Source of the DNA: Mesorhizobium sp. B2-4-15
GTDB lineage: Bacteria; Pseudomonadota; Alphaproteobacteria; Rhizobiales; Rhizobiaceae
Direction: 5' to 3'
Length of the DNA: 49,447 nucleotides
NCBI RefSeq assembly: GCF_006658505.1
Contig: NZ_VFUZ01000036.1
Span: 1 to 49,447, forward strand
The notes under the pieces are model-generated. The model worked only from the letters and a program-made list of their open reading frames with translations, made no database searches and was not told the DNA's origin. The translations under genes were made by a program, and so were the position numbers. Shown here piece by piece: positions 32,572 through 40,155 of the stretch; position 1 is the stretch's first letter; the number at the start of each line of letters is the position of its first letter.

Positions 32572-32596
32572 GAATGATAATGTTGCATTATCATTC
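32572..32596. promoter_or_regulatory. Perfect 11-base inverted repeat upstream of DUF1403-scpB
   Basis: GAATGATAATG (32572-32582) and CATTATCATTC (32586-32596) are perfect inverted copies around TTG. It lies between the divergent DUF1403-scpB and vapBC-integrase operons. It may be an operator for either, or a loading site. No matching site was noticed elsewhere in the window. Confidence 0.65.
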
Positions 32597-32765
32597 GTTT
32601 TGTTCTTTATAGAGGAAATGGCCTCTCTCGTCGATCAAAACCCTAAAAATCGTACTCGGCATCGCTCCCCTCGACCACAGAGAAGGGCCGCAGATGTCGT
32701 GCATTCCGGCGTTGGGTAGAGTATATAGGCTGAAGGTAGACAATTAGGAACCACGGTACCCGCAT

Positions 32766-33020
32766 ATGGCCCTCAGCATCAAGGATCGGGAAACGGAACT
32801 TCTGGCTCGCGAGCTCGCCCAGCGCACGGGTGAGACCATTACTGTTGCCACCAAGCGAGCGCTCGAGGAGCGACTGAAGAGGACAGGCTCTGATGCGCGC
32901 AAGGCAGCGCTGCTGGAGGATCTGGAGGCAATTCGCAAGCGCTTGAACGCGCTGCCGGTTCTCGACGATCGAACGCCCGATGAGATCATCGGCTATGACG
33001 AGAACGGAATTCCATCCTGA
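32766..33020 (+). CDS. vapB: VapB antitoxin, Rv0623/PSK type
   Basis: 84 residues. The N-terminus (SIKDRETELLARELAQRTGE) is the ribbon-helix-helix of the Rv0623-like VapB family, followed by a helix (ATKRALEERLKR). A C-terminal tail, RTPDEIIGYDENGIPS, is typical for binding the VapC groove. Its TGA overlaps the vapC ATG. It represses its own operon in this family. The operon continues through vapC into a tyrosine recombinase gene. Confidence 0.92.
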   Translation: MALSIKDRETELLARELAQRTGETITVATKRALEERLKRTGSDARKAALLEDLEAIRKRLNALPVLDDRTPDEIIGYDENGIPS

Positions 33021-33406
33021 TGGTCATCGATACGTCGGTTATCGCCGCAATCGCGTTCAATGAGCCGGAAGCCAGCGGTCTCCACGAGAAAATTGCCGAC
33101 GATCCTGTGCGCCTGATATCGGCTGCGACGGTGCTTGAGGCAGCCATGGTCATCGAGGCGCGCCTCGGAGAAGCAGGCGGAGCGGATCTTGACCTTTGGC
33201 TGCACAAAGCGGAGGTGGGCATCGTGGCTGTGACCGCAGAGCACGCAGACCAGGCCCGCCGCGCCTGGCGCCGCTTTGGCAAGGGACGGCATCCAGCGGC
33301 GCTCAATTACGGCGACTGCTTCTCTTATGCCCTGGCCAAACTCTCCGGCGAACCGCTTCTTTTCAAGGGCGATGATTTCTCCCGAACGGACATCAAGGCT
33401 GCATGA
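33020..33406 (+). CDS. vapC: VapC toxin, PIN-domain RNase
   Basis: 128 residues with a complete PIN active site: Asp4 (VIDTSV), Glu40 (TVLEAA), Asp99 (NYGDCFSYALA) and the Asp118/119 pair (KGDDFSRTD). Members are magnesium-dependent endoribonucleases that cut tRNA or rRNA at defined sites. The ATG overlaps the antitoxin stop (TGATG), and its own TGA overlaps the recombinase ATG (ATGA), so all three genes are coupled. No lesion is seen. Confidence 0.93.
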   Translation: MVIDTSVIAAIAFNEPEASGLHEKIADDPVRLISAATVLEAAMVIEARLGEAGGADLDLWLHKAEVGIVAVTAEHADQARRAWRRFGKGRHPAALNYGDCFSYALAKLSGEPLLFKGDDFSRTDIKAA

Positions 33407-34548
33407 GGATGGCTGACGACGGTCACGGATCATCGGCTTCCGGCGACGACGACATGCCCGACATCGTCGACGTCGTCATGGAGATGGGCCGCGCGCCGGA
33501 GGATCTCTCAGCCGACGCCCCCTCCCCTCCCCTTCCGGCCGTCCGACCCGGGCCGCGCGTTTCGGAGCATCTGGAGCGCCTGGCTGACCGCGCCCAGAAC
33601 TATGTCGAGGCAGCAAGCTCGGCCAATACGCGGCGCGCCTATGCGGCCGACTGGAAGCATTTTGGGAGCTGGTGCCGCCGCCAGGGCATTGAGGTGTTTC
33701 CGCCTGATCCGCAGGTCATCGGGCTTTATATCACCGCCTGCGCGTCAGGTGCCGTCACGGGCGACAAGAGGCCGAACTCCGTGTCCACGATTGAACGCCG
33801 TCTGTCCTCGCTGACCTGGAATTATGCGCAACGTGGCCAGGCGCTCGACCGCAAGGACCGCCATATCGCGACTGTGATGGCCGGCATCCGCAACACCCAC
33901 GCCGCGCCGCCCCGCCAGAAGGAGGCGGTGCTGCCCGAGGATCTGATCGCCATGCTGGAAACGCTCGACCGCGGAACCTTACGCGGCTTGCGCGACCGCG
34001 CCATGCTCCTTCTCGGCTTTACCGGCGGCCTGCGTCGCTCTGAGGTCGTCGGCCTGGATTGCGGCCGCGATCAAACCGAGGATTCTTCCGGCTGGATTGA
34101 GATTCTGGAAAAAGGCCTGCTGATCACATTGCGGGGAAAAACCGGCTGGCGTGAGGTCGAAATCGGCCGTGGTTCCTCCGACGCCACCTGCCCGGTTGTT
34201 GCCGTGCAAATCTGGCTGAAACTTGCTCGCATCGCCCATGGTCCCCTCTTCCGGCGCGTTACTGGCCAGGGCAAGGCCGTCGGCAGCAATCGCCTGAACG
34301 ACCAGGAGGTCGCCCGACTTGTAAAGCGGACCGCCCTCGCCGCCGGCGTGCGTGGCGACTTGCCGGAAGGTCAGCGCGGAAAACTCTTTGCCGGCCATTC
34401 GCTTCGCGCCGGGCTGGCCTCCTCGGCCGAGGTCGACGAGCGCCATGTGCAAAAGCAACTTGGCCATGCTTCGGCCGAGATGACCCGAAAATATCAGCGA
34501 CGGCGCGATCGGTTTCGGGTCAACCTCACCAAGGCGTCGGGGCTCTGA
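33403..34548 (+). CDS. Tyrosine recombinase/integrase
   Basis: 381 residues. The N-terminal SAM-like core-binding domain (about 55-165, ANTRRAYAADWKHFGSWCRR) and the catalytic domain (about 170-375) are complete. The active site reads Arg211 (GGLRRSEVV), Lys246 (RGKTGWRE), His332 and Arg335 (GHSLRAG), His355 (QLGHAS) and Tyr364 (TRKYQR). Such enzymes resolve plasmid multimers or integrate elements. Its start overlaps the vapC stop by 4 bases, so expression is tied to the toxin-antitoxin operon. No attachment site is evident nearby. A resolvase role for the repABC replicon is plausible. Confidence 0.92.
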   Translation: MRMADDGHGSSASGDDDMPDIVDVVMEMGRAPEDLSADAPSPPLPAVRPGPRVSEHLERLADRAQNYVEAASSANTRRAYAADWKHFGSWCRRQGIEVFPPDPQVIGLYITACASGAVTGDKRPNSVSTIERRLSSLTWNYAQRGQALDRKDRHIATVMAGIRNTHAAPPRQKEAVLPEDLIAMLETLDRGTLRGLRDRAMLLLGFTGGLRRSEVVGLDCGRDQTEDSSGWIEILEKGLLITLRGKTGWREVEIGRGSSDATCPVVAVQIWLKLARIAHGPLFRRVTGQGKAVGSNRLNDQEVARLVKRTALAAGVRGDLPEGQRGKLFAGHSLRAGLASSAEVDERHVQKQLGHASAEMTRKYQRRRDRFRVNLTKASGL

Positions 34549-34728
34549 AAAGCCCCCTCCCCTCTTCCGGAAGACAAGGCCGCGGTGAAAAGCCGGCGCG
34601 TGGTCGCCTGTCGGCCGCGGCGCTCACTTGGAACGCGGCTCGCTTGCGTGCGGCTTGCTTGCCACAACCTCGCCGCGGACCAATGGCGCTTTCCGCCCCA
34701 TCGCGAACGAGCTCTTGGATTCGTGCCC

Positions 34729-35012
34729 CTATGCTTTCGGTGTGATCAGCCGCACAGATGGAAAATATGTGAGATATCGTCCGGAATCGCGCGTAAGCAA
34801 TGGAAGTTGGCCGACAGCCGCATGGGTACCAATGAAGAAGTCAGGCGACACGCCGGTCCGCCATAGCGGACTGCCAGCTCCGCGTAGATCATATCATTGA
34901 TTGGCAGCGGCCCGTCGAGACTTGCCGCCTCAAGCTGAGCAACGGACCAGTCCGCCCAGTTCGGATCGTCCGTGACAAGATCAAGCAAAACATTGGTGTC
35001 GACCAGCGTCAC
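34729..35012 (-). pseudogene. Broken VapC-type PIN toxin
   Basis: The N-terminus is intact (MTLVDTNVLLDLVTDD with the first Asp, NDMIYAELAVRYG with the Glu). The C-terminal PIN part is also present, but in another frame (GVSPDFFIGTHAAVGQLPLL, TRDSGRY, ending at TAG 34731-34729). About 40-50 residues between them, the connecting helices, are deleted near 34856-34866. The unshifted frame ends at 34746 with unrelated residues. The active site cannot form. Confidence 0.8.
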
Positions 35013-35239
35013 GCTTCACCACGCGTCAGTGCCATGATCGCAGCGGTGTCGAGACCTTCACCGGCCTGGCCTCGCAATCTTGCAAAACGGCTAGGCTGTT
35101 TCTTGTCAGCTCGAGCAAGCACCACGCTGCCATCCGCGGCGCGATGGAATTCGACCCTGCTCCCGGGAACGATCCCCAAAAGATCCCGGACGGGTTTAGG
35201 GATCGTCACCTATCCCTTTGCTGTGACCGTAACGGTCAT
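35009..35239 (-). pseudogene. AbrB/MazE-type antitoxin with amber codon
   Basis: From the ATG at 35239 the frame reads MTVTVTAKG, then TAG (35212-35210), then VTIPKPVRDLLGIVPGSRVE. The consensus at this position is AKGQVTIPKPVR, so a CAG-to-TAG change is the obvious cause. A GTG immediately after the stop (35209) could restart translation and give a 66-residue protein lacking the first beta strand of the swapped-hairpin fold. The C-terminal part (TAAIMALTRGEA) is intact and its stop overlaps the toxin start. Both genes of this module are therefore damaged. Confidence 0.8.
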
Positions 35240-35338
35240 GTCTAGTCCTCGGTAAATGCCAGATTTCTTGAAGGTTTTTGCCTTGTCGACCGGATTTCAA
35301 TCGTCGCTGCGCGCCAGTAAAAACGCCGTCCCCTATCC

Positions 35339-35857
35339 CTACCGCCAGGACAGCTGGTCTTTCGGCAATCGGCCGCTCGGATCGAATACGGTCACCTTGT
35401 GCGGCAGATCTGGCCCCCAGTCCCAAAGCACGAGATTGCGATCCTCCGCTTCAGCGCCCGGCGCAAAGCTCTGCACTAGAATGCCGGCAATGCCTTGAGA
35501 CAGCAGGCGGTCATGGACACCCCACGAAGCCGGGCGTTTCCCGTCGCTGAGCGTGGTCGCCCAGGCGCAAGACATCTCATCGAGGGTGACGGACGCTTCT
35601 CCCCTCCCCTTCTCGGTTGTCAGGTCCACAATAGCCCCGCAATCGACCTCGTAGGAGCACAACACGCACGGATCGATCCGATACGCGAAGCCTTGATTGG
35701 CTTCCTTCACCGCCGTCATGACGGTCAGGGCCAGGTAAAGCGCCTGGACACCTTTGGGATTAAAGCGCGCGCCCCTGGTTGCGGCTCCCTCCCCGGATGT
35801 CGGCCTGAAGGCCCAACGTGGATCATGCGCCCTGTAGCAGGTTCCGACGAACCTCAC
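35339..35857 (-). CDS. RES-domain toxin, second module
   Basis: 172 residues, clearly RES family but distant from the copy at 30264-30797: CYRAHDPRWAFRPTSGEGAA (Arg and Ser), GARFNPKGVQALYLAL, IAGILVQSFAPG, NLVLWDWG and a C-terminal DQLSW. Starts at GTG 35857, overlapping the antitoxin TGA as GTGA. Expected to deplete NAD+ or modify proteins with ADP-ribose, as for the family. No lesion seen. Confidence 0.9.
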   Translation of the reverse strand: MRFVGTCYRAHDPRWAFRPTSGEGAATRGARFNPKGVQALYLALTVMTAVKEANQGFAYRIDPCVLCSYEVDCGAIVDLTTEKGRGEASVTLDEMSCAWATTLSDGKRPASWGVHDRLLSQGIAGILVQSFAPGAEAEDRNLVLWDWGPDLPHKVTVFDPSGRLPKDQLSWR

Positions 35858-36243
35858 GCAAAGCCGCCAAGAGCCATATGATCGAGATAGTCGCGAACGG
35901 CGCCGGCCTTGCCCTCCTTCACAAGCGCTTCAGCCGTACGCCCGCCGAATGCCGGAAGCGGCTGGGCTCGGTACCAGGCCATTGCCTGTTCCTTTCCGCC
36001 GGCCCAATCCGCGACACGACTTATGATTTCGAGCATTTCACGCAGGCGTCCCTGCGTCTTGACCGTGCGGCTTCGTTCCAATCGATAGAGCGTTTCGCGA
36101 GCCAGGCCCGCGGTCTCGGCCAGTTGCCCCTTGGACATTCCAAAGCCGTCCGCCACCTGGTCGATGCCGATTTTCCCGGCCTGGTCCATATAGGACAAAA
36201 CCAAGGGTTCCATCTGCCCAGGTGCCTTGAGAGCCTGACTCAT
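35854..36243 (-). CDS. Xre-type antitoxin of the second RES module
   Basis: 129 residues. Helix-turn-helix at about 22-55 (IDQVADGFGMSKGQLAETAG, LARETLYRLER) and the DUF2384-like end (EQAMAWYRAQPLPAFGGRTA) that blocks the RES active site. Start at ATG 36243 is preferred; an in-frame ATG at 36315 would include promoter sequence with the AT-rich ATTGTACAA element at 36278-36286. It sits 103 bases downstream of repC on the same strand. Confidence 0.88.
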   Translation of the reverse strand: MSQALKAPGQMEPLVLSYMDQAGKIGIDQVADGFGMSKGQLAETAGLARETLYRLERSRTVKTQGRLREMLEIISRVADWAGGKEQAMAWYRAQPLPAFGGRTAEALVKEGKAGAVRDYLDHMALGGFA

Positions 36244-36345
36244 GAAGTCCACCGTCGCCACATCAATGGCCGCATTTATTGTACAAAAAATATGCCACCT
36301 TTCCCCCAATTTCAAGCGCCGGACGTCCTGGGCGGTTCGGTGCGC

Positions 36346-37551
36346 TCATCCTGTCATCCTCATGGTTGCCCCATTCGCCTTCAGTGCCGCCATCAGCATC
36401 GGCCCAACCGAAAACTGCCCTGCCCGCGCCTTCTCGGTCAGCACCCGCAGATATCCGCCGGCGGAATTGATGTGCTGGGCCCGTTGCAGGATACAGCCGA
36501 TCACCACGGCGGCGGTCTCCTGGCCCATCGTGTGGCAGGCCTCCTCATAGGCCGACGGTGAGATCCCCAGATATCCGCGGACCTGGGCCGCCGTGATCAT
36601 GAAATCGCGCCAACTGCCTATCCCCGCCACGGCATAATCGAGCATGTCCGGGCACGCCTTCAGCACCAGGCCAAGCGGGTAGGCTTTCGGCTTGTCGTTC
36701 CGCCCGATTGCTGGCTCGGCCGGCGCCATGCTTTCTTCCAAAGCAGGTTCAAATTCAAAGATAGAGTCGGTGTTTGAATCAGATTGCTGCCGCTCACTAT
36801 GAGACTCATTGGCGCTCTGATTTGTGGAATTCATGAAGCTTTCCAGCATCCTATCGACTTCCTCGCGCAACGCGGCCATGTCGGCCACGATCGGCTCGAG
36901 ATCGCGAAGGTCAGCGCGCCGTGGAATCGTGTCAACAATCGCCCTGAAGCGTCGCCAGATAGCTCCCCAGTCGCCCGTAGCGCCCTCCTCCACCGCCGCC
37001 TCGATCAGCTTCTGGATGTCGCGCCGCTGCAGGGTAAGGCGCTCGCGCATCAACCTCAGTGCCCGTCCTTCAGCCAGTACGCGCTCGGCGGCGAGGCGTA
37101 TTTCATCAGCGCGCACCAGCAGGGGCGCCAGGGAAAAGCCGAAGGCTTCGTCGATCGCGCCATCCTTGCCTTTGCGAGCGTAGCGCTTGCCATTGGGGCT
37201 GTCGCGGCGAATGACAAGCCCGCAAGCGACCAGAGCCGCCAGGTTGCGCCTGAGCGTCGCGCCGGCCATTCCATGGGCACGCAAGGACAGTTGCGCGTTC
37301 GACGGGAACACCATGAGCCCGTTTTCCTCGCTCAACTCGCTGTCCGGATAGAACGACAGCAGCCCGTTCAGAACCGCCAGGGCGCGATCGCCAACACCTA
37401 TGATGGTCTTGCCTTCGCAAAGCCAGCGATAGACCTGCCACTTGTCTACGCTGGCGCCTTGAGGAATTTCGCGCGTGCCGTTGCTGGCCTGCAGCAAGGC
37501 AAGCGTCATTGTTCGCCCACCGAAGGGCGTCACTCCCAGTCCCATTCTCAT
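36346..37551 (-). CDS. repC: Replication initiator RepC
   Basis: 401 residues. RepC landmarks are visible: WQVYRWLCEGKTIIGVGDRA, the helix-turn-helix region NAQLSLRAHGMAGATLRRNL, VIRRDSPNGKRYARK, and a C-terminal domain (about 300-380) with MLDYAVAGIGSWRDFMITAA and GISPSAYEEACHTMGQETAA. RepC initiates replication of repABC plasmids at an origin inside its own gene. It is the last gene of the leftward repA-repB-repC operon and is held low by the antisense RNA in the repB-repC gap. The start (ATG 37551) has AAAGG just upstream. Confidence 0.96.
   Translation of the reverse strand: MRMGLGVTPFGGRTMTLALLQASNGTREIPQGASVDKWQVYRWLCEGKTIIGVGDRALAVLNGLLSFYPDSELSEENGLMVFPSNAQLSLRAHGMAGATLRRNLAALVACGLVIRRDSPNGKRYARKGKDGAIDEAFGFSLAPLLVRADEIRLAAERVLAEGRALRLMRERLTLQRRDIQKLIEAAVEEGATGDWGAIWRRFRAIVDTIPRRADLRDLEPIVADMAALREEVDRMLESFMNSTNQSANESHSERQQSDSNTDSIFEFEPALEESMAPAEPAIGRNDKPKAYPLGLVLKACPDMLDYAVAGIGSWRDFMITAAQVRGYLGISPSAYEEACHTMGQETAAVVIGCILQRAQHINSAGGYLRVLTEKARAGQFSVGPMLMAALKANGATMRMTG
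36735..36845. other. Probable origin of replication inside repC
   Basis: This is the most AT-rich stretch of repC; it encodes the low-complexity segment NSTNQSANESHSERQQSDSN. In repABC plasmids the origin lies within repC, typically at such an AT-rich segment. Placement here is by analogy; no iterons are obvious. Confidence 0.4.
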
Positions 37552-37603
37552 TGCCTTTGGCTAGGCAAAAGATCTCCGCTCGCCGAAACGGCGCCTAAAG
37601 CAC

Positions 37604-37632
37604 TTGACAGTGATTCGCGGAAATGGGATTCT
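37604..37632 (+). promoter_or_regulatory. Promoter of the repABC antisense RNA
   Basis: TTGACA (37604-37609) is followed after 17 bases by GATTCT (37627-37632), a good sigma-70-type pair pointing opposite to the rep operon. Transcription would start near 37638. Confidence 0.7.
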
Positions 37633-37637
37633 CAGAG

Positions 37638-37690
37638 TGCTTAGTTCAGAGAAAGGCTTCCGCAGCGGCAACGCTCGGGGGCTTTTTTCT
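37638..37690 (+). ncRNA. Counter-transcribed RNA controlling RepC
   Basis: The RNA of about 50 bases lies in the 148-base repB-repC gap, antisense to the rep mRNA. It ends in a strong intrinsic terminator: GCTTCCGCAGCG, loop GCAA, CGCTCGGGGGC, then a T-rich run (37683-37690). In repABC plasmids this RNA pairs with the repC leader, letting a hairpin form that hides the repC start; it sets copy number and incompatibility. A GCCG/CGGC hairpin-forming sequence precedes repC (about 37583-37595). Exact ends are estimated. Confidence 0.8.
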
Positions 37691-37699
37691 TTTGCGGGT

Positions 37700-38668
37700 T
37701 CAGTCTCCTGTCTTGTTTTCGGCTTCCGACGCCCGGAAAGATTCGAAAAGCTCTCCGAGCCTGCCGGCAATGAATGCACCGAACGCTGACGCGTCCTTGG
37801 ATTTCAGGGCGAGCGTAAACACTTTGCCGTTATCGGTGATCCTTGCCTTCACGGAATTGTCCTTCGGCGCCCAGGTGGTTTCCCGTGCTCGCGCCGGCGA
37901 CGGTCTCGCCGTTTTGCCCGACGCTGCCAGGACATCAAAGAGCTGATTGAAGCGCGCATCGCTGTCGACCTGGCTGAAGGCATCGGTCTGGACAAATATC
38001 CTTGCCTTGGCGGAATTTGCCGGATGCTCCATGAGCTTGGCCAGCTGCCACCAGCGATCACGGCCAATCCCCTTGGCGGCGCCGATTGCCAGGATAATGT
38101 CTTCGGAAATGTTGTTCGAAACCGACCGCATCTTTGAAAACGTGGTGTCATCGAGCGTCAATGCCGACTTCACGACTTCCGGTGAGTGTCCGCTCTTGAG
38201 AATACGCTCACTGAAAAGCGTGCGCTCGATGAACGACAGGTTGGCTCTCGCGGCATTTTCCTGGCCTTGAGCGATCACATGGTCCTGATCGACCATTTGC
38301 TTGACGACGGCGCGAACAGGCCTACCCAGCGCACGGGCGACCTTGACGCGCCGATGCCCAAACACCGTTTGATAACGTCCTGACGACGACGGGTGTGGCC
38401 TCACCAGGATAGGAGAATCCTGACCCCGTTCGCGGATTGCCTGCACCAGTTCGGAGAATTCGCCGTCGTCGTCCCCGATGCGGTCCGATACGAACGACGT
38501 GTCGATCAGATCCGGATCGAGCTCGACGACCGAACTCTTCGACAGCTCTTCGAACGACTGGATGATGGAACGCGACGCACCACGCACCGCGTAGCTCGAC
38601 ACGTCCTTGTCTTGCTGCGCCGCAGCTGCGGAGCCCATGACGCTGCCAAATATGTCCTTGCGTGCCAT
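37700..38668 (-). CDS. repB: Partition protein RepB (ParB family)
   Basis: 322 residues. The N-terminus (MARKDIFGSVMGSA) and ParB/Srx-like nuclease-fold region (about 65-150) are clear: IRERGQDSPILVRPHPSSSG, YQTVFGHRRVKVARALG and NAARANLSFIERTLFS. A helix-turn-helix follows (about 155-200, VVKSALTLDDTTFSKMRSVS) and then a C-terminal dimerisation region. RepB binds parS sites and works with the RepA ATPase in segregation. It lies 81 bases after repA; the gap contains a parS-like site at 38722-38739. Confidence 0.96.
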   Translation of the reverse strand: MARKDIFGSVMGSAAAAQQDKDVSSYAVRGASRSIIQSFEELSKSSVVELDPDLIDTSFVSDRIGDDDGEFSELVQAIRERGQDSPILVRPHPSSSGRYQTVFGHRRVKVARALGRPVRAVVKQMVDQDHVIAQGQENAARANLSFIERTLFSERILKSGHSPEVVKSALTLDDTTFSKMRSVSNNISEDIILAIGAAKGIGRDRWWQLAKLMEHPANSAKARIFVQTDAFSQVDSDARFNQLFDVLAASGKTARPSPARARETTWAPKDNSVKARITDNGKVFTLALKSKDASAFGAFIAGRLGELFESFRASEAENKTGD

Positions 38669-38721
38669 TCAACCATTCCCGAAATCAGCTAGAGAGCTGA
38701 TTTTGTGGACAAAAAAGCGCA

Positions 38722-38739
38722 TTTTTACCGCAGTAAAAA
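38722..38739. promoter_or_regulatory. parS-like partition site, repA-repB gap
   Basis: TTTTTACCGCAGTAAAAA has 7-base inverted arms around CGCA. Its core fits the repABC centromere consensus GTTNNCNGCNGNNAAC except at the outermost bases. The same core, TTTACCGCAGTAAA, recurs at 40141-40154. RepB is the expected ligand. Confidence 0.8.
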
Positions 38740-38749
38740 CAAGCCGCCA

Positions 38750-39952
38750 TCACACCCTGCCCCAGGCGCGATGGACAAGAGAGACGATCTCGGCGTTGAC
38801 CGCATCGAGTGACTCCATCGCCCGATCGTAGGTCGAGCGAGTGAACGCCGATTTCTCGACTTCATAGAGTGTCTGCTTGGTCAGGCCCGCATCCGATATC
38901 GCCGTCGACTTCAACATCGGGTGATCGAGGATCTGGCCGGCAAGCATTGACTGCATGAAGCCCACCATCTGAGCCTGCGGGATGTCCGTCGGTTCGTATC
39001 GCGTGATCAGGTAACGGAACCAGTCGAGCTGGATTTCAGCGCCCGCCCCTTTGATCGTCTTCAGGATCCCACCGAGCATCAGCAGAAACTGGCTCATGGA
39101 CATGAGGTCGAGCATTTGCGGATGCACGGTGATCAGCACCGACGTTGCGGCCGACATGGCGGTCAAGGTCAGATATCCGAGCTGCGGCGGACAATCGACG
39201 ACCACGACATCGTAACGATCGTCAACGTCCGCCAGCGCCTTGGCTATCCGCAGGAAGAACTGCCGGCCGGCATTGGACGATTTGTCCTGCATGGCAAGCG
39301 GCGTGTCGTATTCGTATTCCTGAAGCTCCAGATTGGCCGCGACGATGTCCAGGCCAGGGAAGTTCGTTGGGACGATGACGTCGGCTATCGACCTACGTTC
39401 TTCATCGTATCGTATCGCCTCATAGAGCGAGAGGTTGCGATCGAGTTCCGGCTGGAAGCCGTGGAGTGCCGACAACGAAGCTTGCGGATCCAAGTCGATG
39501 GCCAAGACCCTGTGGCCGGTCAGTGCCAGATGCTGGGCGAGGTGGGCCGCCGTCGTGGTCTTGCCGCTGCCACCCTTGAAATTGACAACCGCGATAACCT
39601 GCAGCTTGTCCCCCGGCTTGCGGTGGGGGACATATTTCTTCACATCGGTCCTGCCGTGGCGATCGAGAAAATGGCGAAGCTCCAGCATCTGTGCGGCAGT
39701 GTACGAGCGCCGGCCCGATGCTGCTTGATCGGGCAGGGGGCCCTTGCCTTCGAGATGGAGCCGTTTCAGATTGTTCTGCGAAACGCCAAGGTAGTGCGCA
39801 ACCTCGGCCATCGAAAACGGACGCAGGGTTTTCGTCGCATTGGGGGGAAATTTCTCCATGCGCAGCTGATTGAGCCTGCGCGAAATTTCGGCCCCATGCT
39901 CGAGGATCTTGTCGTCGAACTCGAAGACAGGAAGTCGCATGGCGATATTCAT
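38750..39952 (-). CDS. repA: Partition ATPase RepA (ParA family)
   Basis: 400 residues. The N-terminal helix-turn-helix region (about 45-100, FSMAEVAHYLGVSQNNLKRL) binds the operator. The deviant Walker A is KGGSGKTTT (126-134), then LAIDLDPQASLS (Walker A') and VVVDCPPQLGYLT (Walker B). The C-terminus has a ParA-type helix ending near SLVHRAWGRV. With RepB and parS it segregates the plasmid, and it represses the rep promoter. The gene is first in the operon. The upstream 200 bases contain paired GTTAAC motifs and a second parS-like site. Confidence 0.96.
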   Translation of the reverse strand: MNIAMRLPVFEFDDKILEHGAEISRRLNQLRMEKFPPNATKTLRPFSMAEVAHYLGVSQNNLKRLHLEGKGPLPDQAASGRRSYTAAQMLELRHFLDRHGRTDVKKYVPHRKPGDKLQVIAVVNFKGGSGKTTTAAHLAQHLALTGHRVLAIDLDPQASLSALHGFQPELDRNLSLYEAIRYDEERRSIADVIVPTNFPGLDIVAANLELQEYEYDTPLAMQDKSSNAGRQFFLRIAKALADVDDRYDVVVVDCPPQLGYLTLTAMSAATSVLITVHPQMLDLMSMSQFLLMLGGILKTIKGAGAEIQLDWFRYLITRYEPTDIPQAQMVGFMQSMLAGQILDHPMLKSTAISDAGLTKQTLYEVEKSAFTRSTYDRAMESLDAVNAEIVSLVHRAWGRV

Positions 39953-40045
39953 TCTTTTCGAAACCTGAATTGGCGCTTTTTGGAGACAAAGTACCCAACA
40001 ACCGCCATTAAGCTCCGATTCGGCCGCAGCAGCAAGAAGTTTTGG

Positions 40046-40062
40046 GTTAACAAGAAGTTAAC
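40046..40062 (-). promoter_or_regulatory. Paired GTTAAC motifs upstream of repA
   Basis: GTTAAC at 40046-40051 and 40057-40062, spaced 11 bases start to start (one helical turn), lie about 95 bases before the repA ATG. They are candidates for the RepA operator near the rep promoter. Confidence 0.4.
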
Positions 40063-40139
40063 AACCTTCGATCGGTTCCGCGCTGAAAATGCAGGGCCGT
40101 CGAGTTTAGTGCGCTGTTTTCATTGGCATTCGTCAAGGA

Positions 40140-40155
40140 ATTTACCGCAGTAAAC
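40140..40155. promoter_or_regulatory. parS-like partition site, upstream of repA
   Basis: ATTTACCGCAGTAAAC fits the repABC parS consensus GTTNNCNGCNGNNAAC at all but the first base, and shares its 14-base core with the site at 38722-38739. Confidence 0.8.
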
